Part shown: one piece after another, positions 24,217 to 33,522 of the stretch
How positions within the stretch are numbered: the first letter of the stretch is position 1
Layout of the letters: every line of letters starts with the position of its first letter
Assembly (NCBI GenBank): GCA_003539375.1
Contig: DPPH01000052.1
Span: 10,743 to 51,565 of the forward strand
Source: Clostridiales bacterium
GTDB lineage: Bacteria; Bacillota; Clostridia; Tissierellales; Dethiosulfatibacteraceae
Direction of reading: 5' to 3'
Length of the DNA stretch: 40,823 bases
Position numbers and translations under genes: made by a program
The notes under the pieces: model-generated
The model's database searches: none
Told to the model about the DNA's origin: nothing
Seen by the model: the letters and a program-made list of their open reading frames with translations, nothing else

Positions 24217-25587
24217 ATGAATATAGGAATAATTTTGGCAGCAGGGGAAGGTACTAGAATGAAATCAAAAACCCCTAAAGTTTTACATGAAGTAATGGGC
24301 AAGAAAATTATTCAGTATGTTCTTGATGCTTGTAGTGAAGCCAATATAAATGAAAAAGTAATGATACTTGGCCACGGCAAGGAAAAAATAATTGAAACAT
24401 TGAAGGATAAAGATTTCAAATGGAAAGAACAACCTATTGGAGAGGATAAGCCTTACGGTACTGGATATGCAGTAATGCAGGCAGAAGATTTAATAGAGGA
24501 TAATGCTACTGTTGTAATTTTAAATGGAGATGTTCCCCTAATAGAAGGAAAAACTCTTGATAATTTTATTAATTTTCACAAAAAAAATAGCAACTCTGCT
24601 TCAGTACTTACAGCAAAATTGGAAGACCCATATGGATACGGTCGAATTATTAGAAAAGATGATAAAATCCTGGGTATAGTTGAAGAAAAAGATGCATCTG
24701 AAGAACACAAAAGAATTAATGAAATAAATTCAGGTATATACTGTTTCAATGGAAATGAGCTAAAAGAAATATTGAAAGAATTAGATACGGATAATTCCCA
24801 ACAGGAATATTACATAACAGATGGCATTAAAAAAATTGTTGAAAAAGGTTTAAAAGTAGGCGGTTATTTAATAGAGGACGCTATACAAATTAAAGGAGTA
24901 AATAACAGGATTCAACTCTCCGAATTAAGCACTGAGGAAAAAATTAGAATAAACAAAAAACATATGCTTAATGGAGTTAATATAATTGATCCTGATAATA
25001 CATATATAGAAAAAGACGTTGAGATAGGAATGGATACTACAATATACCCTAATACTTTTCTTGAAGGAAAAACTATTATTGGTGAAGATAATATTATAGG
25101 TCCCGGTACAATAATTCAAAACTCAAAAATTGGTAATAATAATAAAATTGAAAATTCTAAGATAATAAAATCTACATTAGAAAACCATAATAAAATTGGA
25201 CCTTATGCATATATTAGACCAAATTGCAAAATAGGAAGTTGTGTAAAAGTTGGAGATTTTGTAGAATTAAAAAATACAACTATAGGAGATAACTCAAAAG
25301 CTTCTCATCTTGCTTATTTAGGTGATGGTGAAGTAGGAGATAATGCTAATATAGGATGTGGAGTAATATTTGTAAATTATGATGGGAAAAACAAGCATAA
25401 GACAATAATAAAAGATGGAGCTTTCGTTGGAAGTAATTCTAACTTAGTCGCACCAATTGTTGTGGAAAAAGGAGCATATATTGCCTGCGGTTCTACAATT
25501 ACTGAAGATGTGGAAGAAAATGCTTTAGCTATTGGAAGAGCAAGACAGGTTACAAAAATAAATAAAGGTAAGGATAGATATAAATAG
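24217..25587 (+). CDS. glmU: Bifunctional GlmU: glucosamine-1-phosphate acetyltransferase / UDP-GlcNAc pyrophosphorylase
   Basis: The 456-residue enzyme makes UDP-GlcNAc for cell wall synthesis. The N-terminal pyrophosphorylase domain (about 1-228) has the nucleotide loop ILAAGEGTRMKSKTPKVLHEV. The C-terminal part (about 250-456) is a left-handed beta-helix of hexapeptide repeats with the acetyltransferase residues in YIRPNCKIG, KNTTIGDNSKASHLAYLGD and FVNYDGKNKHKT. Both activities should be present. It is the first gene of an operon; prs follows after 9 bases. Confidence 0.96.
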   Translation: MNIGIILAAGEGTRMKSKTPKVLHEVMGKKIIQYVLDACSEANINEKVMILGHGKEKIIETLKDKDFKWKEQPIGEDKPYGTGYAVMQAEDLIEDNATVVILNGDVPLIEGKTLDNFINFHKKNSNSASVLTAKLEDPYGYGRIIRKDDKILGIVEEKDASEEHKRINEINSGIYCFNGNELKEILKELDTDNSQQEYYITDGIKKIVEKGLKVGGYLIEDAIQIKGVNNRIQLSELSTEEKIRINKKHMLNGVNIIDPDNTYIEKDVEIGMDTTIYPNTFLEGKTIIGEDNIIGPGTIIQNSKIGNNNKIENSKIIKSTLENHNKIGPYAYIRPNCKIGSCVKVGDFVELKNTTIGDNSKASHLAYLGDGEVGDNANIGCGVIFVNYDGKNKHKTIIKDGAFVGSNSNLVAPIVVEKGAYIACGSTITEDVEENALAIGRARQVTKINKGKDRYK

Positions 25588-25596
25588 GAGGTTAAG

Positions 25597-26544
25597 ATGC
25601 TTTTACAAAATGCAGGAATCAAACTTTTTAGTGCTGGTTCCAATAAGGATTTAGCTGAAAAAGTTAGCAAAGAATTAGGACAACCCTTAGGAAATTGTAC
25701 AGTTGGTGCATTTAGCGATGGAGAAACATCTGTAGAAATAAAAGAATCTGTTAGAGGGGCAGATGTATTTGTTATTCAACCCACATGTCCCCCTGTAAAC
25801 GAAAATCTTATGGAGTTACTTATATTCATTGATGCTTTAAAGAGAGCATCAGCAGGGAGAATTAATGCAGTAATTCCTTATTACGGATATGCAAGACAGG
25901 ATAGAAAGACCAAAGCTAGAGACCCAATTACATCAAAACTAGTAGCTGATATGATTACAGCAGCAGGAGCACATAGGGTAGTTACTATGGATTTACATGC
26001 TGGTCAGATTCAGGGATATTTTAACGTACCAGTAGACCATCTTTTAGGAGGACCAATTCTTGCAAGATATATAAAACCAATTATTGATGAAAACACAGTA
26101 ATTGTGTCTCCAGATGTTGGAGGGGTTTTGAGAGCTAGGAATTTTGCGACTTCTTTGGATCTCCCTATAGCAATCATAGAAAAAAGAAGACAAAAAGCCA
26201 ATGTTTCGGAAGTTATGAATGTAGTAGGAGATATAAAAGAAAAAAATGTAGTACTAATAGATGATATAGTAGATACTGCTGGATCCCTAACTAAGGCGGC
26301 TAAAGTACTCCAAGATTTAGGTGCGAAAAAGGTATACGCTTGTGCAACCCACGGAGTATTGTCAGGACCGGCAATAGAAAGAATTGAAAATTCTGTAATT
26401 GAAAGATTGGTTATAACTGATACGATTCCTTTATCAGAAGAAAAACAGATTGATAAGATAAAAGTTGTAAGTACAGCACCTCTTTTAGCTGACGTTATAA
26501 AGAGAGTATCTGAAGGTAGATCTATAAGTAAGCTTTTCGAATAA
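25597..26544 (+). CDS. prs: Ribose-phosphate pyrophosphokinase (PRPP synthetase)
   Basis: The 315-residue enzyme makes PRPP from ribose 5-phosphate and ATP. The flexible loop region YYGYARQDRKTKARDPITSKL (about 93-113) and the PRPP loop VVLIDDIVDTAGSLTKAA (about 217-234) are intact, as is the regulatory segment at the start, FSAGSNKDLAEKV. PRPP is also the signal read by PurR, encoded 2 kb upstream. Ribosome binding site AGGAGG; pth follows after 13 bases. Confidence 0.97.
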   Translation: MLLQNAGIKLFSAGSNKDLAEKVSKELGQPLGNCTVGAFSDGETSVEIKESVRGADVFVIQPTCPPVNENLMELLIFIDALKRASAGRINAVIPYYGYARQDRKTKARDPITSKLVADMITAAGAHRVVTMDLHAGQIQGYFNVPVDHLLGGPILARYIKPIIDENTVIVSPDVGGVLRARNFATSLDLPIAIIEKRRQKANVSEVMNVVGDIKEKNVVLIDDIVDTAGSLTKAAKVLQDLGAKKVYACATHGVLSGPAIERIENSVIERLVITDTIPLSEEKQIDKIKVVSTAPLLADVIKRVSEGRSISKLFE

Positions 26545-26557
26545 AAGAGGTGGTAGC

Positions 26558-27118
26558 ATGCATTTAATAATAGGCTTAGGTAATGTTGGCAGAAAGTATA
26601 ATGGAACCCGTCACAATGTAGGCTTTGATACAATTGACTATCTTGCATATAAAAACAAGGTAAAACTTGATAAAGCAAAATTTAATGCAGTTTTTGGTGA
26701 ATATAGAATTAATGGTGAAAAAGTTCTTTTAGTTAAACCCACTACTTATATGAACAGAAGCGGTTTTGCCGTTGTAGATTTAAAAAACTTTTACAAAGTC
26801 CCTAAAGAAAATATAATAGTAATATATGATGATGTAGATCTCGAACTAGGCAAATTGAGAATACGTCCAAGAGGAAGTGCCGGATCACACAACGGAATGA
26901 AATCAGTAATATACCAACTGGGAGATGATAATTTCCCTAGAATCAGAATAGGGGTAGGAAAAGACGAAAGAATGGATTTGGCAGCTTACGTACTTCAGAA
27001 ATTTCCTGATGATGAAAGAGAATTAGTAAAAGAAATAATAGAAAAAGCTGGAGATTCAGCCGAAGAAATTGTAAAAAAAGATGTAGATAAGGCTATGAAT
27101 AGGTTTAATATAAGATAA
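26558..27118 (+). CDS. pth: Peptidyl-tRNA hydrolase
   Basis: The 186-residue enzyme frees tRNA from stalled peptidyl-tRNA. The N-terminal GLGNVGRKYNGTRHNVGFD holds the catalytic Asn and His (H19). KPTTYMNRSG, VIYDDVDLELGKLRIRPRGSAGSHNGMKS with the Asp, and RIRIGVGK follow. The usual NPG at the N-terminus is NVG here, a small departure. Third gene of the glmU operon, with the AGAGGTGG ribosome binding site overlapping the prs end. Confidence 0.96.
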   Translation: MHLIIGLGNVGRKYNGTRHNVGFDTIDYLAYKNKVKLDKAKFNAVFGEYRINGEKVLLVKPTTYMNRSGFAVVDLKNFYKVPKENIIVIYDDVDLELGKLRIRPRGSAGSHNGMKSVIYQLGDDNFPRIRIGVGKDERMDLAAYVLQKFPDDERELVKEIIEKAGDSAEEIVKKDVDKAMNRFNIR

Positions 27119-27123
27119 AACAT

Positions 27124-27147
27124 GCTCGGGTAAAAATTTACCCGAGC
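27124..27147 (+). terminator. GC-rich hairpin between pth and mfd
   Basis: GCTCGGGTAAA (27124-27134) pairs perfectly with TTTACCCGAGC (27137-27147), followed by only three T. The mfd start is 24 bases downstream, so it may be a leaky terminator that lowers mfd expression. Confidence 0.5.
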
Positions 27148-27170
27148 TTTAGCAGGTTAAGGATGAAGGC

Positions 27171-30100
27171 ATGAAAGATATATATGTAAAAACTTTAGAG
27201 GAAAATAGAAAAATAAAAGAAATTATTAATGAAATTAACCAGGGCATTAATCCTATCATCTACGGCTTAAATGAAGATGCACTGGCTTTTTTAGCTGCCT
27301 TTATTAAGAGTAAAGAAAATAAAAAGGTTTTAATTATTACCTATGACGATATAAGAGGTAGCAAAATCAATAGTAAAATTAAAGCTTTTACAGAAGAAGC
27401 TTTTCATTTAAAGAGTAAGCAATTTATTCTATACGGAATAGAAGCTCTTAGTAGAGATGATATGTACAGTAGAATAAATGTAATGGAACAGGCTGTAAAA
27501 GATAAAAATGGGGTTTTTGTTGCATCTCAAAAGGCTGTAACCGATAGGGTAATGAAAAAAGAGAGATTTAAAAGATATTCCTTGAAAATTAACTACGATA
27601 CATTAATAAATCAAGAAGAATTATCAAAGAATCTTATACTAATGGGATATAAAAGAGTTTCACAAGTAGAAGGTAAGGGACAGTTTTCTTTAAGAGGAGG
27701 AATAATAGATGTTTTTTCTCCATGGCAGGAAAATCCCTATAGAATTGAATTGTTTGGTGATGAAGTTGATTCAATTAGAACCTTTGACTATAGAAGTCAA
27801 AGGTCTATAGAAAATATAGATGAATGTCTTCTCATCCCCTGCTGTGAAATATTATTGGATGATGAAGAAATCTCTATAACAAAAAATAATATTAAAGAAG
27901 ACTACGAAGTATCTATGGAGAATATATCAAATAGAGAAACAGAAGATAATTTAAACAATTTATTTAGTGTTATGATGGAATCTTTAGATAATAGAGACTA
28001 TATTGATAATGCAGAATTTTTTTCTCCCTATACTCCCTTAGAGTATTCTAATTTTTTGGACTATTTTGATGAAAATACAATAGTTTTTTTTGATGAACCT
28101 AATAGAATTACTGAAGAGGATAAAATTAGAGAACTTGAATTTAATGAAAAATATATTGATTTATATGAAAAAGGAAAGGTTTTAACTAAACATAGAGATA
28201 TTTTCATTAATCACACAAATATTTTTAATACAATTAAGAAAGAATTAAGATACATAGTATATAATTCAATACTGAAAAACAATAAAGATTTTAAAGAAAA
28301 TGAAAAGATTCATTTTGAGAGTAAAGAAGTCAGGTCTTATTACGGTAATTTAGGTGAACTGGCAGAAGATATTAATAATTATAAAAAGAAAGGGTATAGA
28401 ATCGTAGTTACTATATCCTCATTAGAAAAAGGCATCAAATTATTTGATGATTTAAAAACCTTAGACTGTCAAGTAGGAGTTTCAGGAAAAGGAGATACAA
28501 AGGTACTAACTTCTCATGGACTGATAACTAGAGGTTATGTAGAAAAGGGTTTTGAGTTTCCTTTAGAAAAGTTTATTCTTTTAACAGAAAAAGAAATATT
28601 TGGAAGAATAAAAAAGAAGAAATCGAAAAAAAGAAAATCTAAAGGTTCAAAAATTGAAACTTTTACAGACCTTAATGTAGGAGATTACGTAGTTCACGAA
28701 CACCATGGAATAGGCAAGTATATAGGTATAGAAAAAATAGAAGTTAAAGAAATCACTAAAGATTACCTTACTATTGAATACAGGGGCAATGATAAACTCT
28801 TTGTACCTGTAGATCAGATGGACCTGGTACAAAAATACATCGGTTCTGATTCTGAAAAACCTAGAATAAATAAAATGGGCGGCAGCGAATGGATTAAGAA
28901 AAAAGCTAAAGCTCAAAAAGCTATAGAAGATATGACTGATGAACTTCTAGAATTATATGCTAAAAGAAAATCTATAGAAGGATATGCTTTTTCAGAAGAT
29001 AGTGAATGGCAAAAAGAATTCGAAGAAGAATTTCCTTATGAAGAGACAGACGACCAGCTTAGATGTGTTGAAGAAATTAAGGAAGATATGGAAAGTAAAA
29101 CTCCTATGGATAGACTTTTATGTGGTGATGTAGGTTTTGGAAAAACCGAAGTAGCAATTAGAAGTATTTTCAAAGCAGTATTTGAAGGTAAGCAGGCTGC
29201 AGTACTTGTGCCTACTACTATATTAGCTCAGCAGCATTACTCAAACATGATTGAAAGATTCAGAAACTACCCTATAACAATAGAAATGCTAAGCAGATTT
29301 AGAACTAAAAATCAGCAAAAAGAAATTTTGAAAAAGTTAAAATCTGGATTAGTAGATGTAGTAATAGGAACTCATAGGCTTTTATCCAAAGATGTAAAAT
29401 ATAAAGATTTAGGTTTGCTTGTAGTAGATGAAGAACAAAGATTTGGGGTAAAACATAAGGAAAAAATAAAAGAAATAAAAACAAATGTAGATGTATTAAC
29501 CCTTACAGCTACACCGATACCTAGAACATTACATATGTCCTTGATTGGTATAAGAGATATGTCTGTTATTGAAGAACCCCCGGGAGAAAGACTGCCTATT
29601 CAGACATTTGTTTTAGAAAACAACCCAGGATTTATAAGAGAAGCACTTACGAAGGAATTATCTAGAGGTGGACAGGTTTATTATGTCCACAATAGAGTTC
29701 ACGACATTCATAAAAAAGCTTCTAAAATCCAGGCACTTGTACCGGAGGCAAAAATTGCAGTAGCTCATGGACAGATGAATGAACACGAACTGGAAAACAT
29801 CATGATAGATTTCATAAATAGTAAGTATGATATATTGGTTTGTACAACTATAATAGAAACTGGAATGGATATAAAAAATGTTAACACTATGATAATTGAC
29901 GAAGCTGATAAATTTGGATTATCTCAACTTTATCAGCTAAGAGGAAGAATAGGAAGAAGTAGTAGGACTTCTTTTGCCTACCTAACTTACGAAAGAGATA
30001 AAGTTTTATCAGAAATTGCTGAAAAAAGACTCAAAGCTGTAAAAGAGTTTACAGAATTCGGCTCGGGATTTAAAATAGCTATGAGAGATTTAGAATTAAG

Positions 30101-30683
30101 AGGAGCAGGTAACTTGCTAGGGGCTCAGCAGCATGGTCACATGACAGCTATAGGATACGATTTATTTGTAAAGATGCTGGAACGTACAGTTAAAAAAGTT
30201 AAAGGTATGAAAAAAGAAACTTATGAAGACACAACGGTAACTATAGATTTAAATGTAGATGCTTTTATACCAAATTACTACATAGTAGATGAAGAACAGA
30301 AGATTGAGATATACAAAAAAATCTCAGCCCTTGAAGAAAAAGAAGACATACTTGATGTATCAGATGAGATTATTGATAGATATGGAGAAATACCTAGAGA
30401 AGTCAACAATTTACTAAAACTATCAAGCATAAAGATATTTGCTTCGAAAATTGGGATTAAAGAAATTAAACAAAAGAACAACAAACTTCACGTTGAGTTT
30501 AGGAAAGATGATGATTTAATTAACAAAACATTAGGAGAAATGTTTAAAGATAATAAAGAAAGTATTGAAAAAGTAACGAAAGATTACAAATTAATATATA
30601 AAATCAAAGAAGATGATAAGAGCATTTTAGACAACCTTGAAAATGTATTCGAAAAAATATATGATCAAGTAGCTAACGTGTAA
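27171..30683 (+). CDS. mfd: Transcription-repair coupling factor Mfd
   Basis: This 1170-residue ATPase removes RNA polymerase stalled at DNA damage and recruits UvrA. The N-terminal UvrB-like region is at about 1-330. The polymerase-interacting, CarD-like domain is near 500-565 (LNVGDYVVHEHHGIGKYIG). The helicase motor has GDVGFGKT at about 651, DEEQRFGV near 753 and TATPIPRTLHMS. The second RecA lobe has QLRGRIGRS, and the C-terminal TRCF domain is at about 1010-1110. All domains are present. It is probably cotranscribed from the glmU promoter past the hairpin, with a less strong ribosome binding site (GGATGAAGG). Confidence 0.96.
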   Translation: MKDIYVKTLEENRKIKEIINEINQGINPIIYGLNEDALAFLAAFIKSKENKKVLIITYDDIRGSKINSKIKAFTEEAFHLKSKQFILYGIEALSRDDMYSRINVMEQAVKDKNGVFVASQKAVTDRVMKKERFKRYSLKINYDTLINQEELSKNLILMGYKRVSQVEGKGQFSLRGGIIDVFSPWQENPYRIELFGDEVDSIRTFDYRSQRSIENIDECLLIPCCEILLDDEEISITKNNIKEDYEVSMENISNRETEDNLNNLFSVMMESLDNRDYIDNAEFFSPYTPLEYSNFLDYFDENTIVFFDEPNRITEEDKIRELEFNEKYIDLYEKGKVLTKHRDIFINHTNIFNTIKKELRYIVYNSILKNNKDFKENEKIHFESKEVRSYYGNLGELAEDINNYKKKGYRIVVTISSLEKGIKLFDDLKTLDCQVGVSGKGDTKVLTSHGLITRGYVEKGFEFPLEKFILLTEKEIFGRIKKKKSKKRKSKGSKIETFTDLNVGDYVVHEHHGIGKYIGIEKIEVKEITKDYLTIEYRGNDKLFVPVDQMDLVQKYIGSDSEKPRINKMGGSEWIKKKAKAQKAIEDMTDELLELYAKRKSIEGYAFSEDSEWQKEFEEEFPYEETDDQLRCVEEIKEDMESKTPMDRLLCGDVGFGKTEVAIRSIFKAVFEGKQAAVLVPTTILAQQHYSNMIERFRNYPITIEMLSRFRTKNQQKEILKKLKSGLVDVVIGTHRLLSKDVKYKDLGLLVVDEEQRFGVKHKEKIKEIKTNVDVLTLTATPIPRTLHMSLIGIRDMSVIEEPPGERLPIQTFVLENNPGFIREALTKELSRGGQVYYVHNRVHDIHKKASKIQALVPEAKIAVAHGQMNEHELENIMIDFINSKYDILVCTTIIETGMDIKNVNTMIIDEADKFGLSQLYQLRGRIGRSSRTSFAYLTYERDKVLSEIAEKRLKAVKEFTEFGSGFKIAMRDLELRGAGNLLGAQQHGHMTAIGYDLFVKMLERTVKKVKGMKKETYEDTTVTIDLNVDAFIPNYYIVDEEQKIEIYKKISALEEKEDILDVSDEIIDRYGEIPREVNNLLKLSSIKIFASKIGIKEIKQKNNKLHVEFRKDDDLINKTLGEMFKDNKESIEKVTKDYKLIYKIKEDDKSILDNLENVFEKIYDQVANV

Positions 30684-30710
30684 ATTGTCATAAAATAATA
30701 GGAGGAAAAA

Positions 30711-31763
30711 ATGAAAAACAAAAAAATAATTTTAATTTTAACATTAGTTTTAACAATAGGGATGCTTTCAGGATGTATTCAAAAAGCAGAAAGTGAAGAA
30801 GTAGCAACAGTAAATGGTGAAAGTATATCTAGAGAAGCATATTTAAACGAATTAAATATCTATAAAAATATGTATGAAACTCAGTACGGCAAGGATGTTT
30901 GGAGTATAGAAATAGAAGAAGGAAAAACCTTTGAAAGATTTCTTAAAGAGTCAGTTTTAGAAAATATGATAACAGATAAAGCTTTAGAACAGGTTGCAGC
31001 AGAATACGGTGTAGAGGTTACTGATGAAGATTTAGAGAGCCAATTCGAAACATATAAAGCTCAGTTTCCATCAGAAGAAGATTATCAAACCTTTATAGAG
31101 TCTAATAATATGACTGAAGAATATTTAAAAAATACTATAAGAAAAGATAAATTAATAAATACTTATCTGACAAACTATACTGAGGAATTAGAAGTGACGG
31201 AAGATGAGTTAAAGACTTACTACGAAGAAAATAAAGATCAGATAGACAAAGTAAGAGCAAGCCATATTTTAGTTGAAGACCCTGTTCTTGCTCAAGACAT
31301 ACTAGCAAAGCTTTACGATGGAGAAGATTTTGCTAAATTAGCAGAAGAGCACTCAATAGACAGTACATCAAAAACCGGTGGTGACTTAGGATTCTTTGGT
31401 AAGGGAGAAATGATTCCGGAATTTGAAGAAGTAGCCTTCAGCTTAGATGTTGGAGATTTAAGTGGACTTGTTGAAAGCCAGTTTGGAATTCATATAATAA
31501 AAGTTACTGAAAAACAAACTACTTTTGAAGAGAATAGAGAAGCTGTGGAAGAACAGTATAGAAGTACACTTTTTAATGAGAGAGTTACTGAAGTAAAAGA
31601 AAATGCAGAAGTGGAAAAATCCGTAGACTATGATAAAATAGATTTAGGAATCGAGGAATCACCTGAAGAAGAGTCAGATTCAACAGGGGAAGAAGAGTCA
31701 CAAAATCAAGAATCCGATGATTCAGAAAATGAAGATGGTGAAGGAAGCGAAGAAACAGAATAA
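30711..31763 (+). CDS. PrsA/SurA-like peptidyl-prolyl isomerase lipoprotein
   Basis: The 350-residue protein has a signal peptide with lipobox LSGC (C22), a SurA-like helical N-terminal domain (about 30-175), and a parvulin domain at about 181-267 (VRASHILVEDPV...GGDLGFFGKGEMIPEFEEVAFSL...QFGIHIIKV). The tail is very acidic (about 310-350, rich in Glu, Ser and Asp). It should help secreted proteins fold on the outer face of the membrane. Position after mfd is common in Clostridia. Ribosome binding site AGGAGG lies 7 bases before the ATG. The next gene follows after 16 bases. Confidence 0.9.
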   Translation: MKNKKIILILTLVLTIGMLSGCIQKAESEEVATVNGESISREAYLNELNIYKNMYETQYGKDVWSIEIEEGKTFERFLKESVLENMITDKALEQVAAEYGVEVTDEDLESQFETYKAQFPSEEDYQTFIESNNMTEEYLKNTIRKDKLINTYLTNYTEELEVTEDELKTYYEENKDQIDKVRASHILVEDPVLAQDILAKLYDGEDFAKLAEEHSIDSTSKTGGDLGFFGKGEMIPEFEEVAFSLDVGDLSGLVESQFGIHIIKVTEKQTTFEENREAVEEQYRSTLFNERVTEVKENAEVEKSVDYDKIDLGIEESPEEESDSTGEEESQNQESDDSENEDGEGSEETE

Positions 31764-31779
31764 ATCAAAGGAGTGTACT

Positions 31780-33468
31780 ATGAAAATAAAATTTACCGGA
31801 GCAGCGGGAACAGTTACCGGATCATGTCATTATTTAGAAATTGAAGATAAAAAAGTTCTTTTAGATTGCGGCTTATTTCAAGGGAAAAAAGAAGTAGAAG
31901 AATTAAATTATGAAGAATTTCAATTTAATCCAAAAGAAATAGATTATTTATTTTTAAGTCATTCTCATATTGATCACAGTGGCAGAATTCCTTTATTAGT
32001 AAAAAAAGGTTTCCAAGGAAAAATTTATGCAACAAAGCCAGCAAGTGACTTATGTTCAATTATGCTAATGGATAGTGCCCACATACATGAAGTAGAAGCA
32101 GAGTGGAAAACTAGAAAGGCCCTAAGAAAAGGTGAAGAAGAAGTTAAACCCTTATATACTAGTGAAGATGCTTCTGAATCTCTGAAGTTGTTCAATCCTG
32201 TTCTGTACAATCAAAAAGTTGAAATTGATGAAAATATTACTTTGAGATTTAAAGATGCAGGTCACATACTTGGTTCAGCTATTATAGAACTATGGATAAA
32301 AGAGAACGGCGAAGAGGAAAAGCTTGTATTTACTGGAGACTTAGGAATGAAGGATAAACCTATTCTTAGAAATCCTGAAATAGTTGAAGAATGTGATTAT
32401 CTAATCATAGAGTCTACATATGGAAATAGACTACATGAAGAAGTTGAAAAGAGAACGGATAAATTAATAGATGTACTTGTTAAAACAATAAAAGAAGAAG
32501 GAACCGTTGTTATTCCATCCTTTGCTGTAGGTAGAACCCAAGATATTATTTATGAACTTAACAAATATTATGATGGCAAGGAAACAGAGTCGAAAAAAAT
32601 ACTACAGGACATACCTGTATATATAGATAGTCCTCTAGCTACTAAAGCTACTCAGATATTCAATCAAAATCCTCAAGCCTTTGATAAAGAGGCTAGGGAT
32701 TACATTATGAAAGGTGATAATCCTTTATTCTTTAAAAATTTACATTTTACACAAAGTGTAGATGATTCTAAAGCTCTTAATATATCTACAGAACCTAAGA
32801 TAATAATTTCTGCAAGTGGGATGTGTGAAGCTGGTAGGATAAGACATCATTTAAAACACAATCTGTGGAGACATAATGCAGCAGTTGTTTTTGTAGGTTA
32901 TCAAGCTGATGGTACCTTGGGTCAGAGATTGAAAGATGGCGAAAAGGAAGTAAAAATATTAGGAGAAGAAATAAAAGTAAACGCAAATATATACAGTATT
33001 GAAGGATTTTCCGGACATGGCGATAGAGATGATCTGCTAGCATGGTTAAAGGAAATTAAGAAAACTCCAAAGAAAACCTTTATAGTACATGGAGAAGAGG
33101 ATGCAAGAGAAGAATTTGCTGAAACTATTAAGAACCAACTAGGTCTGGAAACTATTATTCCAAAAAAAGATGAAGAGTTTCAAGTAACTTTAGAGAGCGT
33201 AGAAAGTTTGGGGCATGAAGATAGCAGAACTTTATTCAAATCTTTAAGAAGGATTGCTGAAGAAGAAAGTCAACTGGTAGAAGTAGAGAAGGTAAAGGAA
33301 TTAAAAGATAAACTAAAAGAATTAAAAGTACTGTTTAGTAAGACTACTGAAATTACAGATAGTAATTTAAAAGAAGAATTAACAACTAAAGATTATAATA
33401 AAATCAAAAATCATATAATAGAATTGGAAAAAAGCATTGTTAACCTTACAATGTCAAGTGGAAAGTAA
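31780..33468 (+). CDS. Beta-CASP metallo-beta-lactamase fold ribonuclease-like protein
   Basis: The start at 31780 follows AAAGGAG; an upstream in-frame ATG at 31717 lies inside the previous gene and is rejected. The 562-residue protein has the zinc motif HSHIDH (H61, H63, D65, H66), AGHILGSA and GDLGMKDKP, then the beta-CASP cap with SASGMCEAGRIRHHLKHNL, and the RNA-specificity region GFSGHGDRDDLLAWL and FIVHGEEDAREEF. It belongs to the family of RNA-processing nucleases distinct from RNase J. The last about 90 residues are a charged helical extension (KVKELKDKLKELKVLF), longer than the usual family end. Substrate is unknown. Confidence 0.9.
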   Translation: MKIKFTGAAGTVTGSCHYLEIEDKKVLLDCGLFQGKKEVEELNYEEFQFNPKEIDYLFLSHSHIDHSGRIPLLVKKGFQGKIYATKPASDLCSIMLMDSAHIHEVEAEWKTRKALRKGEEEVKPLYTSEDASESLKLFNPVLYNQKVEIDENITLRFKDAGHILGSAIIELWIKENGEEEKLVFTGDLGMKDKPILRNPEIVEECDYLIIESTYGNRLHEEVEKRTDKLIDVLVKTIKEEGTVVIPSFAVGRTQDIIYELNKYYDGKETESKKILQDIPVYIDSPLATKATQIFNQNPQAFDKEARDYIMKGDNPLFFKNLHFTQSVDDSKALNISTEPKIIISASGMCEAGRIRHHLKHNLWRHNAAVVFVGYQADGTLGQRLKDGEKEVKILGEEIKVNANIYSIEGFSGHGDRDDLLAWLKEIKKTPKKTFIVHGEEDAREEFAETIKNQLGLETIIPKKDEEFQVTLESVESLGHEDSRTLFKSLRRIAEEESQLVEVEKVKELKDKLKELKVLFSKTTEITDSNLKEELTTKDYNKIKNHIIELEKSIVNLTMSSGK

Positions 33469-33482
33469 TTTTAAAAGTATAG

Positions 33483-33522
33483 AACCTTACATCTGTTTAA
33501 TTAACTGATGTAAGGTTTTTTT
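33483..33522. terminator. Terminator between convergent operons
   Basis: AACCTTACATC (33483-33493) pairs perfectly with GATGTAAGGTT (33507-33517), followed by seven T (33516-33522). It is a good terminator for the rightward operon. The stop codon of the leftward antiporter operon (33521-33523) lies in the T run, so the same hairpin follows that gene directly, though without a T run in that direction. Confidence 0.85.

Noticed and set aside
26010..26678. 222-codon open frame on the minus strand opposite prs and pth
   Set aside because: It lies opposite two well-identified conserved genes, has no ribosome binding site and its product looks like no real protein; a shadow of codon use.
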